Assembly: GCF_004310865.1 (NCBI RefSeq)
Contig: NZ_SIXI01000001.1
Span: 799,913-863,912, forward strand
DNA length: 64,000 nt
Source of the DNA: Aquabacterium lacunae
GTDB taxonomy: Bacteria; Pseudomonadota; Gammaproteobacteria; Burkholderiales; Burkholderiaceae_C
Direction: 5' to 3'
Within the stretch, counting starts at the first letter, position 1. Every line of letters starts with the position of its first letter. The translations under genes and the position numbers were made by a program. Below the pieces are notes generated by a model that saw only the letters and a list, made by a program, of their open reading frames with translations, was not told where the DNA came from and did no database searches. Below are positions 56,675-64,000 of the stretch, piece after piece.

Positions 56675-58119
56675 AGACCCTCGCGCTGCGCATCTACCTG
56701 GCCGTGGTGGCCGTTCTGTTGCTGTTCGCCCTGGCGACCGGCTGGCTGGCGCAGCGCAACCTTGAACGTGAGCTGCAACACCACCAGGCCCGCAGCGCCA
56801 ACCAGGAGCGCAGCGCCGCCTGGGCCGAGCTGCTGGAAAACAGCCTGCCACCGGCCACAGCCTCGGAAATGGCGCAACGTGAAGCCTTGCTCGACTGGGC
56901 CCAGCGGCTGCGCATCCCCATGGCCCTGGACAACGCCCAGGGGGTGCGCATTGCCACCTCCCCCCTGCTGAGCGAGCGCCTGGAGCGCTGGCCCGATCTG
57001 GCCAAGCGGGTGCAGCCCACCACACTGTCGGATGGGCGCGTACTGCATGTGCTGCGCCCTGGCCCCCGCCTGGTGCCGGGCTTCATGGGCCCCCGCCCCC
57101 CGGGCGACATGCCTCCTCCCGGTGAGCGCCTGCCCCCCCCCCCTGGCAGCCCGGAACACCGCCTGCATGGCGACCTGCCTCCTCGCGAAGAGCCACTGCT
57201 GGCCCCGCTCAGCGGCTTCCTGCCCAGTGCCTGGGTGGTGGGGGTCCCCGCTTTGTTGACCATGCTGGTGGCGGTGTTCGCCGCCGTGGCGGTGGCCGCC
57301 TGGCCCGTTGCCGCCCGCCTGACCCGCCGGCTGAAGGCGCTCACATTGGGCGTGGAGCGCTTCGGCGAAGGCCAGCTGGGCCACCGCGTGGAAGTCGAAG
57401 GCCAGGACGAAGTGGCCGACCTGGCGCGCAGCTTCAACCAGGCGGCCCAGCGCATCGAAGAGCTGGTCACCTCCCACCGAAGCCTGCTGGCCAATGCCAG
57501 CCATGAATTGCGTTCACCGTTGGCCCGCATGAAGATGGCCTTGTCCATGCTGGACGACATGCCTGCCGACCGGGCCCGCGCGCTCAAGCAGGAAATCAAC
57601 AAGGACATCAAGGAACTCGACGACCTGGTCGAAGAAGTGCTGCTGGCCAGCCGGCTGGACGCACGCCCCGACATCGACCGCCAGCCGGTCGACCTGCTGG
57701 GCCTGCTGATCGAAGAAGCACAGCGCACCGGGGCCGAAGTGCACGCCGACCCACAAGCCACCGAATTGAAGTTCGAGGGTGACGAACGCCTGCTGCGCCG
57801 TGCGGTGCGCAACCTGCTGGAAAACGCTCGCCGCTATGGCCACGCCGCGGGTGCGCAGGCCGAGGTCGACGCCCACCTGCAGATCACCCCACGCGAAGTG
57901 GCGTTCGTGGTCGAAGACCGTGGCCCTGGCGTACCCGACCATCAACGCGACCGGATCTTCGAGCCCTTCTATCGCCTGCCTGGCCATGCCGAACATGCCG
58001 GTGGCGTGGGGCTGGGCCTCAGTCTGGTGCGGCAGATCGCCCGCCGGCATGGCGGCGAAGTGCGCTGTGAAGCGCGTGAAGGTGGGGGCAGCAGGTTCGT
58101 GATCAGCGTACCGCGCTGA
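56671..58119 (+). CDS. CpxA-like sensor histidine kinase
   Basis: 482 residues. Membrane helices at about 7-27 and 188-210 enclose a periplasmic domain that includes a Pro-rich stretch (about 142-160). HAMP, HisKA with His278 in LLANASHELRSPLARM, and HATPase with VEDRGPGVP and GGVGLGLSLVRQIA are all present. The Pro-rich stretch contains PPPP at 155-158 encoded in a run of eleven C. Partner of the preceding response regulator (ATGA overlap); the Spy-like protein upstream may modulate its periplasmic domain. Confidence 0.94.
   Translation: MKTLALRIYLAVVAVLLLFALATGWLAQRNLERELQHHQARSANQERSAAWAELLENSLPPATASEMAQREALLDWAQRLRIPMALDNAQGVRIATSPLLSERLERWPDLAKRVQPTTLSDGRVLHVLRPGPRLVPGFMGPRPPGDMPPPGERLPPPPGSPEHRLHGDLPPREEPLLAPLSGFLPSAWVVGVPALLTMLVAVFAAVAVAAWPVAARLTRRLKALTLGVERFGEGQLGHRVEVEGQDEVADLARSFNQAAQRIEELVTSHRSLLANASHELRSPLARMKMALSMLDDMPADRARALKQEINKDIKELDDLVEEVLLASRLDARPDIDRQPVDLLGLLIEEAQRTGAEVHADPQATELKFEGDERLLRRAVRNLLENARRYGHAAGAQAEVDAHLQITPREVAFVVEDRGPGVPDHQRDRIFEPFYRLPGHAEHAGGVGLGLSLVRQIARRHGGEVRCEAREGGGSRFVISVPR
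57133..57143 (+). repeat. Homopolymer run of eleven C in the sensor kinase gene
   Basis: Eleven consecutive C inside codons for Pro155-158 of the kinase. Slippage by one base would shift the frame before the second membrane helix and abolish the kinase. Confidence 0.65.
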
Positions 58120-58247
58120 AGACCTGTCGAACGCCAGATAAAATCTTCGACCCAGAGCGAAGTCGCGCGCAAATCAGGGGGCAGCCAAATCAGCGTGTCC
58201 TTGTCAACCCACGAGGTTTGCGCGTGCGCTCTCCATGAGCTGCCTCG

Positions 58248-60131
58248 ATGTCGACTTCCAAGCACATTCCCGAGATAGATGGCCTGAGAGCGGTTGCCGT
58301 TTTGGCCGTCGTGCTTTTCCACCTCCAGGTGCCCTACATGGCCGGGGGCTTCGCTGGCGTCGACATCTTCTTTGTCATCAGTGGGTACCTGATCACGTCC
58401 GGGCTTCGCCAGTCGTCGGACATGCCGTTGGGCACCGTGCTGCGCGACTTTTACATCCGCAGAGCTCGGCGACTGCTTCCGCCGTTGTATGCCATCTTGC
58501 TGGCATCCAGCATGCTGGCGCTGGCAGTCATGTCGAGCGACCGTCTGCGGTCGTTTGGCGGAAGCGTCATGGCCTCTGCCCTGTCGGCGGCCAACGTCTT
58601 CTTTTTCTGGGGCAGCGGTTACTTCGACTCATCTTCCGACCTCAAGCCGCTGCTCCACAACTGGTCACTGGGTGTCGAAGAACAGTTCTACCTGGTCTGG
58701 CCCATCACGTACCTGCTGGCACAGCGTCTCAAGTGGCATGGCAGCCATGTGGCTCTGTGCATTGGCCTGGTCGGGTTGATCGCATCGGAGGCGGTGCTGC
58801 GCTCGAACGGCAGTGCGGCGTTCTTCCTGATGCCCTTGCGTGTTCATGAATTCATGATCGGCGCCGTACTTGCCCACGCAGGTGCATGGAGCCGCCCCAA
58901 CTCGTCGCGCTCGACGCATGCCCTGGACCTGCTCACGTTGATCGGCATGGCTCTGATGGCTTGGGCGATATTCACGTTCAATGCACACACCCCATTTCCC
59001 GGGGTGATGGCCCTGGTGCCCTGTGTCGGTGCCGCACTGGTTCTGGCCGCTGCGCCACAGAGCCGGGTCGGAGCGCTGCTGCGGCTGGCCCCGATGCGCT
59101 GGCTCGGCAAGATCAGCTACTCGGTGTACCTGGTTCACTGGCCGCTGATTGTCTTTTACCGAATCATCTCTGGGCGCGAACACCTCAAACCGTCGGCCCG
59201 CTGGTGGCTGCTCGCCGCCACGCTGCTGCTGGGATGGTTGAGCTGGCGCTGGATCGAGAATCGCTGGCGGCCCAACCAGCCTGGGCGTAATCAAGGCTTC
59301 GTGGCTGGCATGTTGATCGCCACCGCAGTGCTGCTGACTCTGGGCTGGGCGCTCCAACAGGAGCAGTGGATGGATCACCGCCCCTGGCGCAGCTCGATGA
59401 TCACACCCAGAGAAATCGATCTGGGCAAGAAAAAGCGATTCGTCCTGCGCCAGCAAGTCTGCACCGAGCGTGGCTGGGAACTGTGTGATGCGCCGGCGCC
59501 TGGCAAACGCAATGGCCTGGTGATTGGCGACAGCCATGCCGTGGACGCTTACAACGCTTTCGTGCACGTGCGCACGAACGACCACATCGCCATGTCCGAG
59601 CAAGGTGGCTGCCCACCGCATGCCGAGATCGACAACATCGTCTTGCCCAATCACCCAGACCTGCCAAAGTGCAGGGCACTGAACAAAACCCGATTTGACA
59701 CATCCCACTTGAAGTCCTTCGACTATGTGGTGATCAATGTGTTGATGGGGTGGTACACCGAACAGCACCTGAGCGACTACCTCGAATTCCTTCACCGGCA
59801 AGGCATCCGCAAGGTGATTGTGTTCGGTCAGACCTGGCGCGCCAGCGATGAACTGCCAGAGCTGATCAATCGCCACGGCTTTCGCACTGAAAAACTCATG
59901 CCGCTGCTGCAGTCACCACCGGCTGACCAGCGCGTTCAAGACACCGCCAGGCGCCTGGGATACCTTTACATCGACAAGACGGCCGCCTTGACAAGCGACC
60001 GCGGGTTCGAGGTGTTTGACCACCACCGAGTGCCGTTCACCTACGACGAACACCACTTGTCGTACGAACACAGCCTGAGATTGCTGTCAAAACGCAGCCT
60101 CGACGTGGAGAAATATCTTGGCACTCCTTAA
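58248..60131 (+). CDS. OafA/YrhL-type membrane acyltransferase with C-terminal SGNH domain
   Basis: 627 residues. The N-terminal acyltransferase-3 domain (about 1-360, ten helices) shows IPEIDGLRAVAVLAVVLFH, FAGVDIFFVISGYLITSGL, DFYIRRARRLLPPLY, HNWSLGVEEQFYLVWPI and GKISYSVYLVHWPLIVFY. The C-terminal SGNH-hydrolase-like domain has GLVIGDSHAVDAYNAF and the His of DEHHLSYEHS. It would O-acetylate a surface glycan. Its GC content is a little below that of the left part of the window, and it borders the AT-rich Gtr-like genes. Confidence 0.92.
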   Translation: MSTSKHIPEIDGLRAVAVLAVVLFHLQVPYMAGGFAGVDIFFVISGYLITSGLRQSSDMPLGTVLRDFYIRRARRLLPPLYAILLASSMLALAVMSSDRLRSFGGSVMASALSAANVFFFWGSGYFDSSSDLKPLLHNWSLGVEEQFYLVWPITYLLAQRLKWHGSHVALCIGLVGLIASEAVLRSNGSAAFFLMPLRVHEFMIGAVLAHAGAWSRPNSSRSTHALDLLTLIGMALMAWAIFTFNAHTPFPGVMALVPCVGAALVLAAAPQSRVGALLRLAPMRWLGKISYSVYLVHWPLIVFYRIISGREHLKPSARWWLLAATLLLGWLSWRWIENRWRPNQPGRNQGFVAGMLIATAVLLTLGWALQQEQWMDHRPWRSSMITPREIDLGKKKRFVLRQQVCTERGWELCDAPAPGKRNGLVIGDSHAVDAYNAFVHVRTNDHIAMSEQGGCPPHAEIDNIVLPNHPDLPKCRALNKTRFDTSHLKSFDYVVINVLMGWYTEQHLSDYLEFLHRQGIRKVIVFGQTWRASDELPELINRHGFRTEKLMPLLQSPPADQRVQDTARRLGYLYIDKTAALTSDRGFEVFDHHRVPFTYDEHHLSYEHSLRLLSKRSLDVEKYLGTP

Positions 60132-60150
60132 TAAAATTAGCTTGTGGCCC

Positions 60151-60567
60151 TTATTTTTTAAATACCATGAACTTTGTTTGGACATAAGTAACAAGCAACA
60201 TCAGAATGTCTGATGAAATCTTCGAAACAACACCTGATGCGATGACCAAGTCAATAAAATAAAGCATCAATGAACTCAAGGGGACATTGATTGCAACCAC
60301 GAAAAAGTACTTGGCAGCAGAAGCATGCGAAATCGCTCCAGGCTTACCGCGAAATGTGAAAATGGCGTGCGCAAAGTACGAGCAAATGGAGGACAAAGCT
60401 TTGCTGATTGCGCTACTCGGGACGGCATCAATGCCTAAAACCTTGAACAAAAACAGGAAGCCAAGGAGATCAACGGCATAACCCATCAGCATCACGCAAA
60501 AATATCGGAAGGCCTCACCGCCAAGTTCGCTGACCAGAAATGACTTCGCTGTTTCAGTGATTTTCAC
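60151..60567 (-). CDS. gtrA: GtrA-family membrane protein (glycosyl-lipid flippase)
   Basis: 138 residues with four membrane helices. GtrA proteins are thought to flip undecaprenyl-linked glucose across the inner membrane. FRYFCVMLMGYAVDLLGF at the start, SSICSYFAHAIFTFRGKP in the middle and YVQTKFMVFKK at the end match the family layout. AT-rich codon use unlike the rest of the window. Its start overlaps the end of the GtrB-like gene by 14 bases. Confidence 0.88.
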   Translation of the reverse strand: MKITETAKSFLVSELGGEAFRYFCVMLMGYAVDLLGFLFLFKVLGIDAVPSSAISKALSSICSYFAHAIFTFRGKPGAISHASAAKYFFVVAINVPLSSLMLYFIDLVIASGVVSKISSDILMLLVTYVQTKFMVFKK

Positions 60568-61555
60568 TGCGCACGACCCCTAAAATTCTTGCGCTGTTGT
60601 GCATTACCTTCCGCGGAGTGGACTGGATGTCGTGTCCAATGAACGCCAGAATGAACTGCACTCCAAGAATAATGGTTAATGTAGCGAGCATGATAGTGCC
60701 AGTGGCCGCTGGTGTATTTGTCTGTATTGACTCCACCCATTTAACGCCACCAAAAACCACACCAAAAGCAAGCAACAACAAACCCAAAGGAAGCTCAATT
60801 GAAGCAATCGAGAGATCCCGCAAATAATAATTATAAAAAATTCTTTTGGAGAAATTCCTAGCATGCTTTAGCAAAAACTCACCGAGAATGTCTTTGATCC
60901 TTAAATTACTCACCTCGTCCCCGTATGACGCGTCCATGGGGATGTCAACCACAACGGCCTTAAGCGTGTTCAACCGAAAGAGCATGTCGGTTTCAAAAAA
61001 ATATCGCTCGCTGATGTCTTTGAACGGCAAGTGTCGGGCTACTGCTGTGTGAATGGCCGTGTAGCCATTTGTGGGATCAAACAAATCCCAATAACCTGAG
61101 GAAAACTTTGTCATAAACGACAAAACGGCATTCCCAAAAAGCCTGACTGCAGGCATCTGCCGAATTTTCTCCAAATCAAAGAACCGATTGCCTTTGGTGT
61201 AGTCGGCTTCACCCGACAAGATGGGCGCAATGAATGCGGGAATCAAGGAAGGATCCATCTGCCCATCGCCGTCAACTTTAACGACGATATCCACCCCGTC
61301 AGAAATCGCAGCGCGATACCCGGCCATGACTGCACCGCCCACACCCAAGTTCACTTGGCCGAAAATAACAATGACGCGAGGATCGCGACAATTTTCTTGA
61401 ACGAATCGTCCTGAGCCTTCAGGACAACAGTCATCTGACACGTATATCTTCGAAACCTCAGGGCCAATTCGACCGATAACTCCAAGTATGTGGCTTTTTA
61501 CCTTGTAGCTCGGGATTACCACTGCGACGATGACTTGACTTGATTTGACTGACAT
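60554..61555 (-). CDS. gtrB: GtrB-like glycosyltransferase family 2 with two C-terminal membrane helices
   Basis: 333 residues. GT-A fold: VAVVIPSYKVKSHILGVI, VSDDCCPEGSGRFV, NLGVGGAVMAGYRAA, the DxD in VKVDGDGQMDPSLIP and ERYFFETDMLFRL. Two hydrophobic helices near the end (PLGLLLLAFGVVFGGV and TIMLATLTIILGVQFILAFI) match GtrB/DPM1-type enzymes that load a sugar onto undecaprenyl phosphate. It precedes gtrA in the same AT-rich operon. The sugar cannot be deduced. Confidence 0.87.
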   Translation of the reverse strand: MSVKSSQVIVAVVIPSYKVKSHILGVIGRIGPEVSKIYVSDDCCPEGSGRFVQENCRDPRVIVIFGQVNLGVGGAVMAGYRAAISDGVDIVVKVDGDGQMDPSLIPAFIAPILSGEADYTKGNRFFDLEKIRQMPAVRLFGNAVLSFMTKFSSGYWDLFDPTNGYTAIHTAVARHLPFKDISERYFFETDMLFRLNTLKAVVVDIPMDASYGDEVSNLRIKDILGEFLLKHARNFSKRIFYNYYLRDLSIASIELPLGLLLLAFGVVFGGVKWVESIQTNTPAATGTIMLATLTIILGVQFILAFIGHDIQSTPRKVMHNSARILGVVRSENH

Positions 61556-61897
61556 TACAAAAGTAAAAAAGTTAGACCAAAACCAAAGTGCCGAAAGGTT
61601 GGGGTTTGCATTAGCCGCTTAAAATTCAATCGCCAACAAACCATGAAATCCCTGCGTACGATGGATTCAACACAATAAAACAGCAAGCACCCACCACTAA
61701 CTGACAGTCGCAGGCGACGAACCAATTACCAAAAACACAAACCAACGAGACAGCATGGCAAGCCGATTGATCAGCCCTGCTAGCAGATAAAACCAAATCT
61801 CCAACGAGCAAAAATTGATATAAAGTGTGGTGCCTTCGCAGACCATGCACTGATCAAGACTGCCCGGCCCTTCGCATCCCTCAAAGCTGAAAGCAAC
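61556..61897. other. AT-rich divergent intergenic region
   Basis: About 340 bases between the gtrB-like gene (minus) and the large membrane protein gene (plus). A TATAAA at 61819-61824 is a possible -10 for the plus-strand gene; no matching -35 was found. A short open frame on the minus strand (61626-61850) has no convincing coding character. The region presumably holds promoters for both directions. Confidence 0.45.
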
Positions 61898-63769
61898 ATG
61901 GAAATTTTAGCACCTACCACAAGTGTGTGGCCTTACTTTGGTTGGGCTCTAACATGCTGCTTGGTCGGAGCCAGCATAGGCGCAGCCTTGCTAAGCATTA
62001 GCGACGATGGCGCTTCCGATGGTTTCCCACCTTTGATGACTGCTTTTTTCTCCGGGGCCATTGGGTTCAGCGTACTCGGCACAAGCCTCTTTGCTCTGGT
62101 GCTTGTAGAGCGAATCACCCCACTGAATACAGTTCTGTTGATTTGTGGCGTATTCGCTGCAAGTTTGACGATGAGTCTCCTTGCAGATTTGAAGAATAGA
62201 GTTCCATTAGCTTACGGATTGCGTCGGCAACTCCGCCGTCTAACGCCTGCAACAGCCGCGGACTTTCTTTCGTTGGCCGTGCTGGGTTTTTTACTTCTCT
62301 ACCTGACATTTGAGTCAGTTCAAGTTCCGGGGCAGTGGGATGACACGAGCTATCATCTACCTGTAGCACGGCATTATATTAATTCAGATGCAAGCCAAAT
62401 AAATACTTGGCTTAGGTTCCCTTTATTCCCGCATCTTGCAAACTTATTTTTTTCTGCAGCAATCAATCTCGGCGGAGAAATAGGCGCAGAGATCGTCGCA
62501 AATGCAGTGCCTATGACACTGACAGCAGCTGGCATTATTGGGCTCGTTCAGTGGAGAACAGCATCGGCGACTTGGGGTTGGCTGGCCATGTCATTCTGGC
62601 TATCCTTCCCATTATTGGCGGACAACCTAGGATTTGCTTACGTTGATCATTGGCTCACACTTTTTTCTTGGGCTGCAACTGCTGCCACCGTTGTTGCGAT
62701 CAGTGAATCAGGAGATATGAAAAGCTCAAGCTGGCTTGTCATGATCGGAGTACTGACGGGTGCTGCAGCCAGCACGAAAATTTTTGGCGCGCTCTGGGCT
62801 TGTATGATTGCCATTTTGTTGGCAATCAGATTTGGAGTCAAATCAAAATCATTTTTACTTTTCACTGCATTTGCGGCCATTACCGGAACAGGATGGTACA
62901 TCAGAAGCTTCATTTTATCTGGAGATCCTATCCATCCAGCAGGAGGCGGAATATTCGGACACTATCTTTGGAATGCGGCCGACTTAAATAGTCAAGCCAG
63001 CGAACAATCTTTCCACCGACACGGACTTTTGTGGTTTGACACACTCTCTGGACTTCAGCGTGCAGCACTGATGCCTGTGTGCCTCAGCCTGCTTGCTCTT
63101 TTCATCAGAGAGCAAAGATTCAAAGTCGACGCTTGGCTCTCAGGCACACTCGCAGCCTACATATTTCTTTGGTTTTCATTATTCCCTCCACCTAGATACA
63201 CTCTTCAAATCTTGCCCCTTGCGAGCTACCTTTCAATCGCAAGCATCGCGTTAATCTCAATAAAACTCATTCAAAAGTCAAGGATCAAAACACAACAACC
63301 AGCAAAAAGACTGATTTTTTTGCTTGTTTTCGCACTGACAGTCACGCTTGAATTCAAATACATAAGGCTGGCGCACAAGAACTTTTCATATCGAGTGCAG
63401 CATTGGGAAGAAATCCTACATGAACGTCCAGGCTTCTTGGCAATGAAATCTGCGTTTGAACTCAATGATCAAAGACATGGATCTGCCACCCTCATTCAAT
63501 TAGGTTTTGAGAATGCTGTTTATTTTTATCCAGGCACAGCCATAGGTGACTGGTTTGGTCCTGGCAGATACAGCCAGTTTTTAGAATGCACCAATTCGTG
63601 CCGAGTCACCAACGCTGAAAATCTATCGATATTAATGAAAAGATTCAGCTCAAAAATTGCCGTGGTCAATGGAGCGCGCTTTGAATTCAACCAAAACGAT
63701 TACACAAATAAGTTCTTCGTCAAACAGGTTGCCCCCCAACAGTTCATGCTATGGCCAAAGCCAGACTGA
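61898..63769 (+). CDS. Large GT-C-type integral membrane glycosyltransferase, GtrC-like
   Basis: 623 residues with about ten to twelve membrane helices and AT-rich codons. An extracytoplasmic loop carries VPGQWDDTSYHLPVARHYIN, which resembles the acidic catalytic loop of GT-C enzymes that use undecaprenyl-phosphate sugars. The C-terminal about 130 residues are soluble and probably periplasmic. Together with GtrA and GtrB-like genes on the other strand it would form a GtrABC-like set that decorates a surface glycan. The family is too diverse for a specific name. Its end lies next to the IS3-type element, and the true C-terminus may have been altered by that insertion. Confidence 0.72.
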   Translation: MEILAPTTSVWPYFGWALTCCLVGASIGAALLSISDDGASDGFPPLMTAFFSGAIGFSVLGTSLFALVLVERITPLNTVLLICGVFAASLTMSLLADLKNRVPLAYGLRRQLRRLTPATAADFLSLAVLGFLLLYLTFESVQVPGQWDDTSYHLPVARHYINSDASQINTWLRFPLFPHLANLFFSAAINLGGEIGAEIVANAVPMTLTAAGIIGLVQWRTASATWGWLAMSFWLSFPLLADNLGFAYVDHWLTLFSWAATAATVVAISESGDMKSSSWLVMIGVLTGAAASTKIFGALWACMIAILLAIRFGVKSKSFLLFTAFAAITGTGWYIRSFILSGDPIHPAGGGIFGHYLWNAADLNSQASEQSFHRHGLLWFDTLSGLQRAALMPVCLSLLALFIREQRFKVDAWLSGTLAAYIFLWFSLFPPPRYTLQILPLASYLSIASIALISIKLIQKSRIKTQQPAKRLIFLLVFALTVTLEFKYIRLAHKNFSYRVQHWEEILHERPGFLAMKSAFELNDQRHGSATLIQLGFENAVYFYPGTAIGDWFGPGRYSQFLECTNSCRVTNAENLSILMKRFSSKIAVVNGARFEFNQNDYTNKFFVKQVAPQQFMLWPKPD

Positions 63770-63835
63770 ATCGCTGGTAATCGCTCCGCCAAACCCGTGC
63801 GGTGAGATGTATCGACCCAGCGGTTTCTGCACAGG

Positions 63836-64000
63836 TCAGGCTGCTAAAGCATAAGCCTCAGCTGGGGTTTTTGTGCCCAGCGCCTGGTGAGGGCGCCGGT
63901 GGTTGTAAAAGCCGATCCAGTCTGCGATCACGCGGCTGGCGTGCTGCAGGGTTTCGAACCGGTGGCGGTGCACGCACTGGTCTTTGAGCGTTCTGATCAC
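63836..64000 (-). mobile_element. IS3-family transposase OrfB, C-terminal fragment (cut by window edge)
   Basis: Fifty-four codons to a TGA at 63836-63838. The end of the DDE integrase domain is clear: VIADWIGFYNHRRPHQALG followed by TKTPAEAYALAA, typical of IS3-family OrfB. The rest runs off the window. Sequence between 63770 and 63835 should contain the right inverted repeat; I could not define its limits. GC content returns to that of the main chromosome here. Confidence 0.85.

Noticed and set aside
61626..61850. Small open frame of 74 codons on the minus strand between the Gtr-like genes
   Set aside because: No ribosome site, no similarity to known small proteins, and an unusual composition; likely chance in an AT-rich spacer.

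Overview
The window is high-GC chromosomal DNA from a betaproteobacterium, almost certainly order Burkholderiales (a Comamonadaceae/Aquabacterium-like lineage). This rests on the aroQ-accB-accC-prmA-DUF3426-kinase run, the gpmA/rhodanese-grxC-secB-gpsA-trmL block, and strong C/G preference at third codon positions. Only the right end (about 60.1-63.8 kb) is clearly AT-rich and looks acquired.

Left end (1-5.1 kb, minus strand): a periplasmic quinoprotein (PQQ) oxidation locus, with an ExaC-type aldehyde dehydrogenase, a TonB-dependent receptor very like the PQQ importer PqqU/YncD, a Tat-exported SoxYZ-like carrier, and the start of a zinc metallohydrolase. A tRNA-Gly(GCC) with its promoter and terminator follows. 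At 6.25-8.83 kb is a compact six-gene operon of the HvfABCX/bufferin type: a Cys-rich exported RiPP precursor, an MNIO (DUF692) maturase, a very short DUF2063-type partner, a DoxX membrane protein, an ECF sigma factor and a small Cys-containing putative anti-sigma factor.

8.8-24.1 kb is rich in signalling genes: two tandem membrane proteins with degenerate GGDEF domains, a periplasmic binding protein translationally coupled to an unorthodox hybrid kinase whose HPt domain lacks its histidine, a WecG-type glycosyltransferase, moeB and ctpA, a divergent Fe(III) ABC transporter pair with a Fur-box-like palindrome between the genes, and a MASE1/CHASE hybrid kinase.

24.1-32.3 kb (minus) is an exopolysaccharide/glycan operon: Wzx-like flippase, hexapeptide acyltransferase, GT4, GT2, DegT aminotransferase, PglC-like sugar transferase and PglF-like 4,6-dehydratase. 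lysS is divergent from it. 34-42.7 kb holds a solitary autotransporter-type barrel, a caspase-fold protein paired with an OmpA-like protein, a molybdopterin oxidoreductase, two uncharacterised proteins and a TlpA-type thioredoxin. 42.9-53.5 kb is mostly housekeeping: aroQ, accB, accC, prmA, a DUF3426 zinc-ribbon protein, a PfkB kinase, an EEP hydrolase, gpmA, rhodanese, grxC, secB, gpsA and trmL. 53.5-58.1 kb has an HDOD/GAF protein and a Spy/CpxP-like protein with a CpxRA-like two-component system.

The right end (58.2-64 kb) has an OafA-type acyltransferase, an AT-rich Gtr-like set (GtrA flippase, GtrB-like transferase, large GT-C membrane protein) and the end of an IS3-family transposase, a typical make-up for horizontally acquired surface-glycan modification. 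No CRISPR array, rRNA or replication origin was seen.
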